Below are positions 44,933 through 53,566 of a stretch of 64,000 nucleotides of DNA, in pieces. The translations under genes were made by a program, and so were the position numbers. The notes beneath the pieces were generated by a model. The model did no database searches. It had not been told where the DNA came from and was given only the letters and a program-made list of their open reading frames with translations. This DNA comes from Massilia sp. H6 (lineage in GTDB: Bacteria; Pseudomonadota; Gammaproteobacteria; Burkholderiales; Burkholderiaceae_D), in contig NZ_CP103372.1 in assembly GCF_024802625.1 (NCBI RefSeq), forward strand, positions 108,777 to 172,776, written 5' to 3'. Every line of letters begins with the position of its first letter. Position 1 is the first letter of the stretch.

Positions 44933-45721
44933 ATGCAAAAATATTGGCGCGACCGCGCCTTCGACATTCACGGCACCATCAAGCAGCAAGGCTTCGCCAT
45001 CTCGCGCGATGCGCCCGCCGAGATCTTCGGCGCCTTCCTCACCTACTACACACGGCAGGAGCTGCTGTCATCGCTCCATGGCGAGGACCTGATGGACCTG
45101 CAGCCGGGCGGCAGTGCCGCGTCGTATGTCATCCTGGACGCCCAGCTCGGCACTAGGCGTATCGCCGACTTGCTCAAGATCCCGTACCAGCAAGCGCTTC
45201 AGCTGGCCCCGCTGTTCCTGCAGGCGTTCGAGCAGCTCGCCCCCGGCCGGGTGTTCCGGGACGAAGAAGACTTTGTCCGCGACCTGGTCCTGCCGCGCCT
45301 GAAGCAAGGCCTCCAAGGTTCGCCCGCGTTCGCCGCTGCCTTCTCTGCCCTCGAGTCAAAGCACATCCGCATCGACACCGACCGCTGGGACGACAGCGAC
45401 TACTTCTACCGCGAGCTGCCCAGCGCGGCCCAGCCGCCCTCCGCGCCGCCGCTGCGTGCCCTGCGCGAAGGCAAAGGCGATACGTGGCAGTTCCGCGGCG
45501 TCTTCTCGCTGCACCCCGCAGACGCTGCCGGCAACATCCTCAACCAGAAGTTCGTCACCTGGGCGGAGGCTCGGCTCGAGTTCGCGAAGGTCGACCGCGC
45601 CTTCCTGGCCGCCGGCGAGTACCAGGTGAACGTGTTCGGCGGGGTCGCGCGCGCCTGGTCGGCAGGCGGGCCGTTCGATCCGGTCGCTCATCCCGACATC
45701 GTCATCCCGATCGTATTCTGA
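44933..45721 (+). CDS. Hypothetical protein, 262 aa
   Basis: ATG 44933 is preceded by AGGAG. Soluble, alpha-rich in the first two-thirds, with the end reading FGGVARAWSAGGPFDPVAHP. No known domain. It ends before a strong terminator, so it is a single-gene unit in the leading region. Confidence 0.65.
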   Translation: MQKYWRDRAFDIHGTIKQQGFAISRDAPAEIFGAFLTYYTRQELLSSLHGEDLMDLQPGGSAASYVILDAQLGTRRIADLLKIPYQQALQLAPLFLQAFEQLAPGRVFRDEEDFVRDLVLPRLKQGLQGSPAFAAAFSALESKHIRIDTDRWDDSDYFYRELPSAAQPPSAPPLRALREGKGDTWQFRGVFSLHPADAAGNILNQKFVTWAEARLEFAKVDRAFLAAGEYQVNVFGGVARAWSAGGPFDPVAHPDIVIPIVF

Positions 45722-45738
45722 TCGCGCCCTCAGCGCCG

Positions 45739-45768
45739 AGCCCTGCCGAAGTTGGCAGGGCTTTTTTT
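45739..45768 (+). terminator. Rho-independent terminator
   Basis: AGCCCTGCC (45739-45747) pairs with GGCAGGGCT (45754-45762) around a six-base loop and runs into TTTTTTT. It closes the 262-residue gene. The gap to 46516 is filled by the long repeat and the next promoter. Confidence 0.92.
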
Positions 45769-45855
45769 CGGCCCGCCAATACCTGTCCGGATGGCGCGAC
45801 GTGTCACCCATACCTCCCGCTTTGCCGCTATTGCACGTGCCGAGCTAAACCCGTC

Positions 45856-46440
45856 GGGCGTCCCCCTGCGGGCCGGGCTGTCGTGCTGTGCATCGAGCCC
45901 GCGGCGCGGTCTCGCCCCTGCGGGCTTCCATCCCTGACGCCTCCGCGCCTGGCGGCGCTGCGCGCTGCGCTTGCCCTCCCGGCCGACCAGGTCGGCCGTC
46001 CGCGCGGCGGCGCCGCTTGGCTGTCCAGAGCTGCGCTGGGTGAAGTCAGCACTTTCGCACGCGAAAGTGAAGGGTGGGAGATAAAACCCCCGACTCCGGT
46101 GCCGCTTTCGCACCAGTGCCGTTCCACCGCGCACCTATCGCCCATCTCTCCGGCAGGATCGCACGGCGGCGGGCGATGCCGTCAAGGCGCTCCTCGCCCG
46201 TTCGGTGCTCGCCTTCGGCTGCGCTCCGCATGCGGCCTCCGGGGCGTCCATGACGGCGCCCGCCGCCATGCGACCGTGCCTCCGAGGCGATAGGTACACG
46301 GTGTCACTCCGGGGCGGGCCTGTGCTCCGCTGGTTCCTGGCTGATCAAGCGAGCAGGCAACACCGTCAGGGCCTGTTCCGGCCCCGACACCCGGCCCGAG
46401 GACTCCAGGTTCCGGTATCCGGGCGCTTTGCGCAAGAGCG
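45856..46440 (+). repeat. Long composite repeat, copy LR1 (parts A and B)
   Basis: About 585 bp with near identity to 52228-52820 and 59527-60107. Part A ends in the 18-bp palindrome; part B can fold into a stem: GGTGTC (46300-46305) with GACACC (46386-46391), GGGGC (46311-46315) with GCCCC (46381-46385), then GG/CC and CCTG/CAGG with bulges, and an inner GCTC/GAGC. It leads directly into the ssb promoter. Open frames inside it recur in each copy and are not genes. Confidence 0.9.
46051..46068. repeat. 18-bp palindrome copy 7, central A variant
   Basis: ACTTTCGCACGCGAAAGT, one base off perfect symmetry at the centre. It is flanked upstream by CTGCGCTGGGTGAAGTCAGC, a context shared with copies 8 and 11 and, more loosely, 9 and 12. 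Confidence 0.88.
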
Positions 46441-46457
46441 AATATACAACACCTTTA

Positions 46458-46490
46458 CTATTGACGGTAAATAGCTAACTGCGATATAAT
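46458..46490 (+). promoter_or_regulatory. Promoter/operator dyad 3, ssb operon
   Basis: CTATTGACGGTAAATAG (46458-46474), -35 TTGACG inside, 18-bp spacer, consensus -10 TATAAT (46485-46490). The ssb start follows after a very short leader that lacks the GAGCAG hairpin. Confidence 0.85.
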
Positions 46491-46516
46491 CGTTACATGA
46501 ACTGATGGAGGGTGAC

Positions 46517-46972
46517 ATGAGTTTCTGCAACGAGTTTCGCATCCATGGCAATCTGGCTCGCGACCCGAAGCGCGGGCGCACCGGCAACGGCGTAACCACT
46601 GCCTTCTACGTGGTCGCCGTCGAACATCAGTCGCGCCATGGCGACAGCGTCCAAACCTCGACCGATTTCATTCCCATCACCACCTACGGCAAGCAGGCCG
46701 AAAGCGATCTGAAGTACCTCGCCAAAGGAAAAGAGGTTTCGGTGCGCGGTCGGGTGCGCAGCTGGTATGACAGCGTCCAGAAGCGCGGCGGCTTTTGCTT
46801 TGAGCCGGAACCGGGTTGCGTTCGCTACATCGGCGCTCCCGTGTCGCGCTCGACGGAGGCCCCTCTGGAAGGAGAACACGATTCCTGGCTGCAGGACTAC
46901 GAAGCAGCCATGGCCCAATACGATGCCGTGCCGCATACGACGCGGCCGACTCGTTTCGCCGCGCGCGCGTGA
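46517..46972 (+). CDS. ssb: Plasmid single-stranded DNA-binding protein
   Basis: 151 residues. An OB fold is evident from MSFCNEFRIHGNLARDPKRG, the aromatic DNA-binding strand VTTAFYVVAVEH, FIPITTYGKQAE and YLAKGKEVSVRGRV, the classic SSB pattern. The C-terminal tail lacks the acidic DDDIPF tip of chromosomal SSB. ATG 46517 was chosen because GGAGG lies just upstream. It protects entering single strands. The TGA stop is embedded in the next leader hairpin. Confidence 0.88.
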   Translation: MSFCNEFRIHGNLARDPKRGRTGNGVTTAFYVVAVEHQSRHGDSVQTSTDFIPITTYGKQAESDLKYLAKGKEVSVRGRVRSWYDSVQKRGGFCFEPEPGCVRYIGAPVSRSTEAPLEGEHDSWLQDYEAAMAQYDAVPHTTRPTRFAARA

Positions 46973-46982
46973 GCAGACGCGC
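46965..46982 (+). promoter_or_regulatory. Leader hairpin with GAGCAG loop, copy 3
   Basis: Stem GCGCGT (46965-46970) and ACGCGC (46977-46982) around GAGCAG. It lies between ssb and the ParB-like gene with no promoter of its own, so it acts, if at all, inside a polycistronic transcript. AACCACATCACCAAGGAG follows. Confidence 0.75.
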
Positions 46983-47029
46983 CTGCGGTGTTTTCGCAGT
47001 ACCACAACCACATCACCAAGGAGCTCAGC

Positions 47030-49381
47030 ATGAATCTCGCAGATCAGCCCGTTGTCCCGGTCGCCGTCGCCAGCCCAAGCACCGAAGTCGACATCCCGTT
47101 CAACAAGCTGCACATCAGCCGCAAGAACACCCGCATCAAGCCCCACAGCGCGCCGGATATCGAGTGCCGCGCCGCCTCGATCTTGGCTTACGGCGTCCTG
47201 AACCGCCTGCAGGTGATCAATGAGCAGGGACAGGACGGCAACACCGAGTTCGGTGTCATTGCCGGTGCCGGACGCTTCTTCTCCATCGAGCTTCTCGTCC
47301 AGCGCGGCCTCCTGCCGGAGGACTATCCGGTCAAGTGTGACCTGCGCTCCGAGGACGACGCGATCGCCATTAGTCTGGCAGAGAACGCCAACCGCACGCC
47401 TCCGCATGAAGCGGACGAGTTCGTGGCCTTCAAAGCGCTGGCCGACGAGGGCAAGTCGCCGGAAACTGTCGCGGCGCACTTCGGCGTCAGCGTGCGCACG
47501 GTCCAGCAACGGATGCGCCTGGGCGGCTTGCACCCCGAGCTGCTCGATCTTTACCGCAACGGCAAGATGGGCCCCGAAGAGGTGCGCGCCTTCTGCCGGT
47601 CGGCGGATCAGGAACGTCAGCTGCAGGTCTGGAATGCGTTGCCGCAGTGGAATCGCACCGCGCACATCATCCGCAACCAGCTCGCGCAGGATTCGCTGGG
47701 TACCAACCATCCGCTGGTCGTCTTCGTCGGCCTCGACGCATACAAGCAGGCCGGGGGCGTGGTGACCGGCGACCTGTTCTCGCAGGACGCAAATGACGGC
47801 TTCCTCGAAGACCTCGCGTTGCTCCACCAGCTGGCCGTCGACAAGCTCCGCACGGCTGCCGCCGATATCGTCGCGGCGGAAGGCTGGTCATGGTCCGATT
47901 TCTGCGAATCCTTCGACCACCGCCTGCGCAGCCAGTTCGACCAAGCCAAGCCGGAGCGCCGGGAGGCGACCGAGGCAGAACAGGACGAACTGGCGCGGAT
48001 CGCCGCCGAGGTCGGCCACCTCAAGGAGAAGCGCGACAGCCTGTACGACGCGCTCGAGCGACTGGAAGCTGGCGAGGGCGAGGAGGGCGATGAAGGGGAG
48101 GCGCGTGATCCCGGTGCGCAGGCCACGGGCGAAGCCAGCGGCGAGTCTGCGGAGGAAGCTCTCAGCACGCAGATCGAAGAGGTCGAGCAGCAGATCAGCC
48201 AGCTGAACGGCTGCGCGCATGCGATCACGCAGGCGCTGCAGTTTTACTCGGACGAAGTTCGCGCGACCGGTGGCGTGATCGTCGCCTTGGACGGGCGCGG
48301 CGGTATGGATATCGTGCGTGGCCTGATCCGGCGCGAGGAAAAGCCTGCCGAAGCACCGAACCAGCCGTCCGGCAGCGCTGCACCGGGCACGCCAACCGCC
48401 AGCGGCACCTCCGTCCAGCCTTCGGCCACGGGTACCGGCCTCGGCTTCACCCAGCCGAAAAAGGAACGCTCCGAAATTTCCGAACGGCTCGCGTTCCAGC
48501 TGTCGGCGCGCCGCACCGCAGCCATGCAAGCGTTGACGGTGGCGAACCCGCAGGTCGCATTGGCCGCCACGGTCCACCGGATGCTGGATTTGGTGACCCG
48601 GCGCTACCGTTCGCGCGACGATGAGCCTGTGAAGATTTCCGCTACCGGCTCGTTCCAGAGCCTGCACGACAAGGCCCCGGACCTGAAGGGTACGCGGGCA
48701 AGCGACGAAGTCCAGGCGCGGATCGACGCATGGCGCGAACGCATCCCCGCCCAGACCAAGGACGAGTTCGCTTGGCTCCTGCAGCTGCCTTCTGCGGACC
48801 TGCTCGACTTGCTTGCCCTGTGTGTCGCCCTGACACTCGACGTCACCACGGGCGTGGCGGGCAAGCAGCCGGGCGGCGAACTGGCCACAGCCCTTGAGCT
48901 GGACGTGGCCGATTACTGGACCGCGACCGAGGCGTCCTACTTCGGAGCCGTGTCGAAGGAAACCATCATCGCGGCGGTGGAAGAGGCGTGCGGCCCCGGC
49001 AGTGGCATGCCGATTGTCAAGATGAAGAAAGGGGAAGCCGTTAAATATGCAGAGCAGAAAATCGCACAAACCCGCTGGCTTCCGGCGATGCTGCGCGCAC
49101 CAGCGGCGAAGGCTGTGGCGACGGACGTACCGGCCACCGACGCATCGGCGACCGAGGCACCGGCGACCGACGCGGCAGTGACCGACGCGGCAACCATCGA
49201 CACCGGGACGGCCGAGACTCCCGCCACGGCGGTCGCCACCGACGCACCGGTGACCGCACTAGCGGCGACCGACGCGGCAGCGACCGACAGCGGCGTGGCC
49301 GAGGCACCGGCCACTGAGGCGGCGGCACCCGAGGCAACGACCAGCGAAGTCTTGGTGGCTGAGCCAGCCATGACCGAGTAA
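47030..49381 (+). CDS. ParB-like protein with long low-complexity tail
   Basis: 783 residues. ParB N-terminal domain (about 18-125: LHISRKNTRIKPHSAPDIEC, VIAGAGRFFSIELL, AENANRTPPHEADEF) and HTH (about 140-165: SPETVAAHFGVSVRTVQQRM). A Glu-rich coiled coil (about 315-400) and a C-terminal run of Ala-Thr-Asp repeats (about 700-783) follow. Such large ParB-like proteins are common in plasmid leading regions and are distinct from the partition ParB. ATG 47030 has AAGGAG. Confidence 0.85.
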   Translation: MNLADQPVVPVAVASPSTEVDIPFNKLHISRKNTRIKPHSAPDIECRAASILAYGVLNRLQVINEQGQDGNTEFGVIAGAGRFFSIELLVQRGLLPEDYPVKCDLRSEDDAIAISLAENANRTPPHEADEFVAFKALADEGKSPETVAAHFGVSVRTVQQRMRLGGLHPELLDLYRNGKMGPEEVRAFCRSADQERQLQVWNALPQWNRTAHIIRNQLAQDSLGTNHPLVVFVGLDAYKQAGGVVTGDLFSQDANDGFLEDLALLHQLAVDKLRTAAADIVAAEGWSWSDFCESFDHRLRSQFDQAKPERREATEAEQDELARIAAEVGHLKEKRDSLYDALERLEAGEGEEGDEGEARDPGAQATGEASGESAEEALSTQIEEVEQQISQLNGCAHAITQALQFYSDEVRATGGVIVALDGRGGMDIVRGLIRREEKPAEAPNQPSGSAAPGTPTASGTSVQPSATGTGLGFTQPKKERSEISERLAFQLSARRTAAMQALTVANPQVALAATVHRMLDLVTRRYRSRDDEPVKISATGSFQSLHDKAPDLKGTRASDEVQARIDAWRERIPAQTKDEFAWLLQLPSADLLDLLALCVALTLDVTTGVAGKQPGGELATALELDVADYWTATEASYFGAVSKETIIAAVEEACGPGSGMPIVKMKKGEAVKYAEQKIAQTRWLPAMLRAPAAKAVATDVPATDASATEAPATDAAVTDAATIDTGTAETPATAVATDAPVTALAATDAAATDSGVAEAPATEAAAPEATTSEVLVAEPAMTE

Positions 49382-49391
49382 TGTAACGCTT

Positions 49392-49415
49392 GGCGGGCCG
49401 GACCATCGGCCCGCC
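49392..49415 (+). terminator. Intercistronic hairpin
   Basis: GGCGGGCCG and CGGCCCGCC, a 9-bp perfect stem with a six-base loop, between the ParB-like gene and the HD gene. There is no T-run, so an attenuator or mRNA-stability hairpin is as likely as a terminator. Confidence 0.5.
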
Positions 49416-49436
49416 TCTCAGCGAGGATTCCGACCC

Positions 49437-50093
49437 ATGAAGACCATCGAACAACCGGCCAGCGCCTGGATGCGCCTGCCGTCCGGACAGCGGATCGATC
49501 TGGCCAACCCCGACCCGTACGCCTGGACCGATCACGATCTCTGCGTGCGCCTTGCGCGTGTGTATCGCTGGGGCGGCGAATCGATACACCCGATCCCGCT
49601 GTCCGTCGCGCAGCATTCCCTCGCCGTGCTTGAGCTGCGCCGCGTGTGGGCAGCGAAGCCGCTGACGGTCGACCAGGAGCTGCGCGAGCTGCTCCACGAT
49701 GCGGAGGAAGCGCTGCTGGGTTTCGACTGTATCAGTAAGCTGAAGCCGCTGCTGGGCGACCCTCTGCGCGAAGTGAGCGACCGGTTGAGCAACGCCGTCG
49801 CCGTCCGCTACGACCTCCCCGAGTGGACCGATGAGGAACGAGTCGAGCACAAGCGCGCCGACGTGGCGTGCGCCGCGTCGGAAGCCCTGTACTGCGCGGG
49901 TTGGACCGAACACGAGATTTCCCATGTGCTCGGAATAACCGAGCCCGTGCTAAAGGTCGATCCGCTCGTCCAGCGGTACCAGTGCACGCCGTGGGAACCG
50001 TGGCCGAGTGCCGTCGCGGTCGAGCGTTTCCATGTCGAGTTATTGCGCCTGTTGGGCCTTCGGGAGCGTCGACAGCTACCGAAATTGGCGTAA
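49437..50093 (+). CDS. YfbR-like HD-domain phosphohydrolase
   Basis: 218 residues. HD-type metal site: H60 in SVAQHSLAVLE and H87-D88 in LLHDAEEALLG. The closest pattern I know is YfbR, a 5'-deoxynucleotidase. Together with the plasmid ribonucleotide reductase it points to nucleotide-pool adjustment. The exact substrate is unproven. Confidence 0.8.
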   Translation: MKTIEQPASAWMRLPSGQRIDLANPDPYAWTDHDLCVRLARVYRWGGESIHPIPLSVAQHSLAVLELRRVWAAKPLTVDQELRELLHDAEEALLGFDCISKLKPLLGDPLREVSDRLSNAVAVRYDLPEWTDEERVEHKRADVACAASEALYCAGWTEHEISHVLGITEPVLKVDPLVQRYQCTPWEPWPSAVAVERFHVELLRLLGLRERRQLPKLA

Positions 50094-50131
50094 AATGTTT
50101 TGACAGGATGGCTTTTTGGGAGGTTGCACAG

Positions 50132-50344
50132 ATGGAAAACTCGGTGAGCATGAGGCTGGAAGTTTCACAGGCGCTGAACGAGAAGCTCAGTACGCTGGCT
50201 CAGGTCAACGGTACGTCGCTGGACACCGTGCTGCTGAAGGCGCTTACCTTGTATGACGTCGCCTCGGACGCGAAGCAGAAAAACCAGCACATCGGCATCC
50301 TGGATGCCCAGCAGCGTGTCATTGCCGAGGTTGTCGGCGTGTAA
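50132..50344 (+). CDS. Small protein, paralogue of 53339-53566 (70 aa)
   Basis: Reads MENSVSMRLEVSQALNEKLS then VLLKALTLYDVASDA and ends in an ILDAQQRVIAEVVGV segment. It shares layout with the 75-residue protein at 53339: a strand, two helices and a beta end. A ribbon-helix-helix relation is possible but unproven. GGGAGG precedes the ATG and a terminator follows. Confidence 0.65.
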   Translation: MENSVSMRLEVSQALNEKLSTLAQVNGTSLDTVLLKALTLYDVASDAKQKNQHIGILDAQQRVIAEVVGV

Positions 50345-50368
50345 CGGTGCCGGTTGGATGTGGAAGAG

Positions 50369-50391
50369 CCGCCTTCGGGCGGTTTTTTTTT
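50369..50391 (+). terminator. Rho-independent terminator
   Basis: CCGCC-TTCG-GGCGG followed by eight or nine T residues. UUCG tetraloop and T-run make this a clear terminator for the operon starting at ssb. Confidence 0.95.
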
Positions 50392-50426
50392 ACTGGTGCG
50401 TCGTCAGGCTTTTGGGCGCGGCCCCT

Positions 50427-50911
50427 GTTCATGAGGCTGCGCCTGGGCGAAGTCAGCGCCTCCGCCTGGGCGGAGGCAGGGAAGGGGTACGCAACAGCCC
50501 ACTCCGGTCGCGTCGACCAGGTCGTTGCCGACGCGGCTGCAGCGGCGATGCGGTTGTCCATGCGTGAGGCTGCGCCTGGGCGAAGTCAGCGCCTCCGCCT
50601 GGGCGGAGGCGGGGAAGGGGTACGCAACAGCCCACTCCGGTCGCGTCGAGCAGGTCGGTGCCGGCGCGACTCCAGCGGTGGTGCGGTTGTCCATGCGTGA
50701 GGCTGCGCCTTGGCGAAGTCAGCGCCTCCGCCCGGGCGGAGGCGGGAAGGGGTACCAACAGCCCACTCCGGCCGCGTCGACCGGGTCGGTGCCGGCGCGG
50801 CTGCAGCGGCAGTGCGGTTGTCCATGCGTGAGGCTGCGCTTGGTCGAAGTCAGCGCCTCCGCCTGGGCGGAGGCGAGGGTAGGGTACGCAACAGCCCACT
50901 CCGATCACGCT
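50427..50911 (+). repeat. Tandem repeat array, period about 132 bp
   Basis: Three full units and one partial, with matching points at 50558, 50691 and 50822. Each unit begins GAGGCTGCGCCTGGGCGAAG then carries the hairpin GCCTCCGCC-TG-GGCGGAGGC at the place where the long repeats carry the ACTTTCG palindrome, followed by a GCAACAGCCCACTCCGG segment. Not coding: the frames here are repeat-derived. Confidence 0.88.
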
Positions 50912-50949
50912 CTGCGCCAGGTCACCTTACCTTTTGTACCCATGCCATC

Positions 50950-51232
50950 TTCAGCCAGAATGGCTGCGCCGCGCGCTATGCGGTCAAGGCGCTCCTCGCC
51001 CGTTCGGTGCTCGCCTGCGGCTGCGCTCCGCATGCGGCCTGCGATCGCGTCCATGACCGCGCGCGCCGCTCCGCCACCCCGGCCTCGAGGCGACGGGTAC
51101 ACGGTGACGGTTCAGCCCCTGCCTGCGCGCCGCTCCTGCGCGTCTGCTCGACCCAACAGCAACCCCAACTTCGCGGGGCCTGTTCCTGCCCCGCCCCCGA
51201 CCCGAGGGCTCCAGATTCCGGTAAGACGGCGC
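50950..51232 (+). repeat. Long repeat B, copy 3 (most diverged)
   Basis: Shares the GTCAAGGCGCTCCTCGCCCG core and the GGGCCTGTTCC...CCAG end with the other B copies, but the middle is heavily changed and the GGTGTC/GACACC stem is broken. It precedes the promoter at 51253. Confidence 0.7.
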
Positions 51233-51252
51233 CGCCGTCAAATCGAAATATA

Positions 51253-51285
51253 CTCTTTCCAGTCAATAGTTTGTTTTGGTAGAAT
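51253..51285 (+). promoter_or_regulatory. Promoter/operator dyad 4 (degenerate), methyltransferase gene
   Basis: CTCTTTCCAGTCAATAG (51253-51269): the right half GTCAATAG is intact, the left half is degraded, so the -35 is poor (TTTCCA). -10 TAGAAT at 51280-51285. Confidence 0.55.
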
Positions 51286-51293
51286 GTAGTTGT

Positions 51294-51334
51294 GCGGTTC
51301 TCCCGTACCGCCCCGCGGGGTGAGCAGACCCCGC
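51294..51334 (+). promoter_or_regulatory. Two-hairpin leader with GAGCAG loop, copy 4
   Basis: First hairpin GCGGT/ACCGC (51294-51298, 51307-51311), then stem GCGGGGT/ACCCCGC (51315-51321, 51328-51334) around GAGCAG. This copy gives the clearest covariation: the third pair is G-C where others have C-G. AACCATCATTCCAAGGAG follows. Confidence 0.8.
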
Positions 51335-51373
51335 GCGGACGCGACTATCAACCATCATTCCAAGGAGCCAATC

Positions 51374-52189
51374 ATGAACTTGTTCGGTTATCACTCGACA
51401 GTCACCCCAATCCTCGCGCTGCCCCAGGGCCCGGCTGCACCGCGCCCTGCGCCCGCTCCGGCAACCCCGACCCCAGAGGCGGGCGCTCGCGCGCCCGCCT
51501 CCAACGACGCCGGCGAACGGTGCTACGACTTCGACATTCACCAGGGCGACTGCACCCTGTTGCTGCCCCAGTATCCCGACCACTCGTTTGACCTGGCGGT
51601 CACGGACCCGCCCTATATCGTCGGCTACCGCGACCGGGGCGGGCGTTCGGTGCTGAACGATGATAACGACAAGTGGCTCGAACCCGCTTTCCGCGAAATT
51701 TTCCGTGTGCTGGCCCGGGACGCCTTCTGCGTGAGCTTTTACGGGTGGAATCAGACCGACCGCTTTTTCGCTGCCTGGAAAGCGGCCGGGTTTCGTATCG
51801 CCGGGCACTTCACTTTCCCGAAGCGGTACAGCTCATCGGTGCGCCTGGTGCGCTATCAGCACGAGTCCGCTTATCTGCTCGTGAAGGGCCAGCCGGAGCC
51901 GGCCAACGTCATTGGCGATGTGATCGACTGGGGCGCCCATACCGGGAACAAGCTGCATCCGACGCAGAAGCCGCTGTCGATCTTGCTGCCGTTGGTTCAG
52001 GCTTTCTCGAAGCCTGGGGCTCGTGTGCTCGATCCGTTCATGGGTTCGGGCTCCACCCTGGCGGCCGGGATGATGTGCGGCCGCCAGTGCACCGGGTTCG
52101 AGCTGGACAAGGGTAACTTCGAGATTGCGAAGAAGCGGCTGATGCGCATGGCGCAGGTGCATTCGCACCTGGTCGATGATGTGTCCTGA
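51374..52189 (+). CDS. Beta-class DNA methyltransferase (N6-adenine or N4-cytosine)
   Basis: 271 residues. A Pro/Ala-rich N-terminal extension (about 18-45) precedes motif IV DPPY (78-81); the SAM-binding motif I FMGSGST lies near the C-terminus (about 222-228). That order defines the beta class. HPTQKPLSIL precedes motif I as usual. No restriction partner is present, so it is solitary. Start set at ATG 51374 after CAAGGAG. Confidence 0.92.
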   Translation: MNLFGYHSTVTPILALPQGPAAPRPAPAPATPTPEAGARAPASNDAGERCYDFDIHQGDCTLLLPQYPDHSFDLAVTDPPYIVGYRDRGGRSVLNDDNDKWLEPAFREIFRVLARDAFCVSFYGWNQTDRFFAAWKAAGFRIAGHFTFPKRYSSSVRLVRYQHESAYLLVKGQPEPANVIGDVIDWGAHTGNKLHPTQKPLSILLPLVQAFSKPGARVLDPFMGSGSTLAAGMMCGRQCTGFELDKGNFEIAKKRLMRMAQVHSHLVDDVS

Positions 52190-52227
52190 CGTGTAGGCGA
52201 GCGCGGCGCCCGGCCGGTGGTTGGCTC

Positions 52228-52820
52228 GGGCGTCTCCCTCGGGCGCTGCCCTCGGGCCGGGCTGTCGTGCTGCGCATCGAGCCCGCGGTGCGGTCTCGCC
52301 CCTGCGGGCGTCCATCCCTGACGCCTCCGCGCCTGGCGGCGCTGCGCGCTGCGCTTGCCCTCCCGGCCGACCAGGTCGGCCGTCCGCGCGGCGGCGCCGC
52401 TTGGCTGTCCAGAGCTGCGCTGGGTGAAGTCAGCACTTTCGCACGCGAAAGTGAGGCTGGAAGAGGCAACCCCGACTTCGGCGCCGCTGCGCACCATGCA
52501 CCGTTCCACCGCGTACCTATCGCCCATCTCTCCGGCAGGATCGCACGGCGGCGGGCTATGCCGTCAAGGCGCTCCTCGCCCGTTCGGTGCTCGCCTTCGG
52601 CTGCGCTCCGCATGCGGCCTCCGGGGCGTCCATGACGGCGCCCGCCGCCGTGCGACCGTGCCTCCGAGGCGATAGGTACACGGTGTCACTCCGGGGCGGG
52701 CCTGTGCTCCGCTGGTCCTTGGCTGATCGAACGAGCAGGCAACACCGTCAGGGCCTGTTCCGGCCCCGACACCCGGCCCGAGGCTCCAGGTTCCGGTATC
52801 CGGGCGCTTTGCGCAAGGGC
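52228..52820 (+). repeat. Long composite repeat, copy LR2
   Basis: Near identical to LR3 over about 575 bp, including both the palindrome-bearing part A and the foldable part B. It occupies nearly all of the gene-free stretch 52190-52838 and leads into the dyad promoter at 52839. In direct orientation to LR1 and LR3. Confidence 0.9.
52435..52452. repeat. 18-bp palindrome copy 8, central A variant
   Basis: ACTTTCGCACGCGAAAGT inside LR2, 386 bp upstream of the promoter dyad at 52839. Confidence 0.88.
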
Positions 52821-52838
52821 GAAAACACAACAGCTAAA

Positions 52839-52870
52839 CTATTGACGGTAAATAGATAACCCTGTAGAAT
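52839..52870 (+). promoter_or_regulatory. Promoter/operator dyad 5
   Basis: CTATTGACGGTAAATAG (52839-52855), -35 TTGACG, 17-bp spacer, -10 TAGAAT (52865-52870). It drives the genes from 52913. No GAGCAG hairpin in this leader. Confidence 0.85.
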
Positions 52871-52912
52871 GGAGTCTGTAGTGATTGATGACCCAAGCCC
52901 GAAAGGATAGCC

Positions 52913-53326
52913 ATGAACACTTCTGCTCCGCAAGCCGTCACCGCGACCGAGTTGTTTTCGGCCCTGTTCGTTTCTGGAATGTATGACCACGATATGGATA
53001 CCGTGCTGGCGAAGTGCGACAGCAGCCACACGGAACTGATGTGCGAACTCGTGTCCTACAGCGCGCCGCTGGCGGACATGATGACCGCCGCCATTCTGTG
53101 CGTCGGCACCGATGTTGCGGGCGGCCTGCTCTACGACGTCGCCAAACCGTTCGGCAGCTGGTTCGGCGATGTGGTTCTGCGCGCCGGTGCCATGCCCCAG
53201 CGCGAACGGGCCGTGGGCAAGCTGCAAGATTTGGTCATTGACTTCTATTCGCAGGCGGAGAACTGCGACTGCGCCAAGCTCGCCGCCGCCGTGAGCGGCG
53301 CGCACGGCCTGCACGTCATTCACTAA
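52913..53326 (+). CDS. Hypothetical protein, 137 aa
   Basis: Alpha-rich, neutral, with Cys at several places (ENCDCAKL). AAAGGATAGCC precedes the ATG. No family recognised. First gene of a three-gene unit with the small RHH-like and membrane proteins. Confidence 0.65.
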   Translation: MNTSAPQAVTATELFSALFVSGMYDHDMDTVLAKCDSSHTELMCELVSYSAPLADMMTAAILCVGTDVAGGLLYDVAKPFGSWFGDVVLRAGAMPQRERAVGKLQDLVIDFYSQAENCDCAKLAAAVSGAHGLHVIH

Positions 53327-53338
53327 TCCGGGGGACTG

Positions 53339-53566
53339 ATGAACAGCCAAGGGGGAGACCGGAGCGTGATTTACACACTGACGGTGTCGGGTTCGCTTCA
53401 CGACAGGCTCAACCGTATTGCCGCCAACAACGGCGGCAATACGGGCGAGGTACTCGCCAAAGCGCTCGCGCTGTACGAGGTTGCGATTGATGCACGCGGG
53501 CAGGATTGCCGCGTCGCAATCCTCGACACGAACAACTGCATTAAAACTGCGATCGAGGGATTGTGA
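53339..53566 (+). CDS. Small protein, paralogue of 50132-50344 (75 aa)
   Basis: Same pattern as its partner: VSGSLHDRLNRIAANNGG, VLAKALALYEVAIDA and a C-terminal ILDTNNCIK. It overlaps the following membrane-protein gene by one base (TGATG), implying coupling. A small DNA-binding or adaptor role is possible; unproven. Confidence 0.65.
   Translation: MNSQGGDRSVIYTLTVSGSLHDRLNRIAANNGGNTGEVLAKALALYEVAIDARGQDCRVAILDTNNCIKTAIEGL

Noticed and set aside
50427..50911. Possible CRISPR array
   Set aside because: The unit is about 132 bp with conserved, not variable, interiors; there are no cas genes.
52355..52675. Open frames inside the long repeats (also 59657-59938 and 46205-46474)
   Set aside because: The same frames recur in each repeat copy, are Arg/Pro/Ala-rich, have no RBS, and are explained by repeat DNA lacking stop codons.
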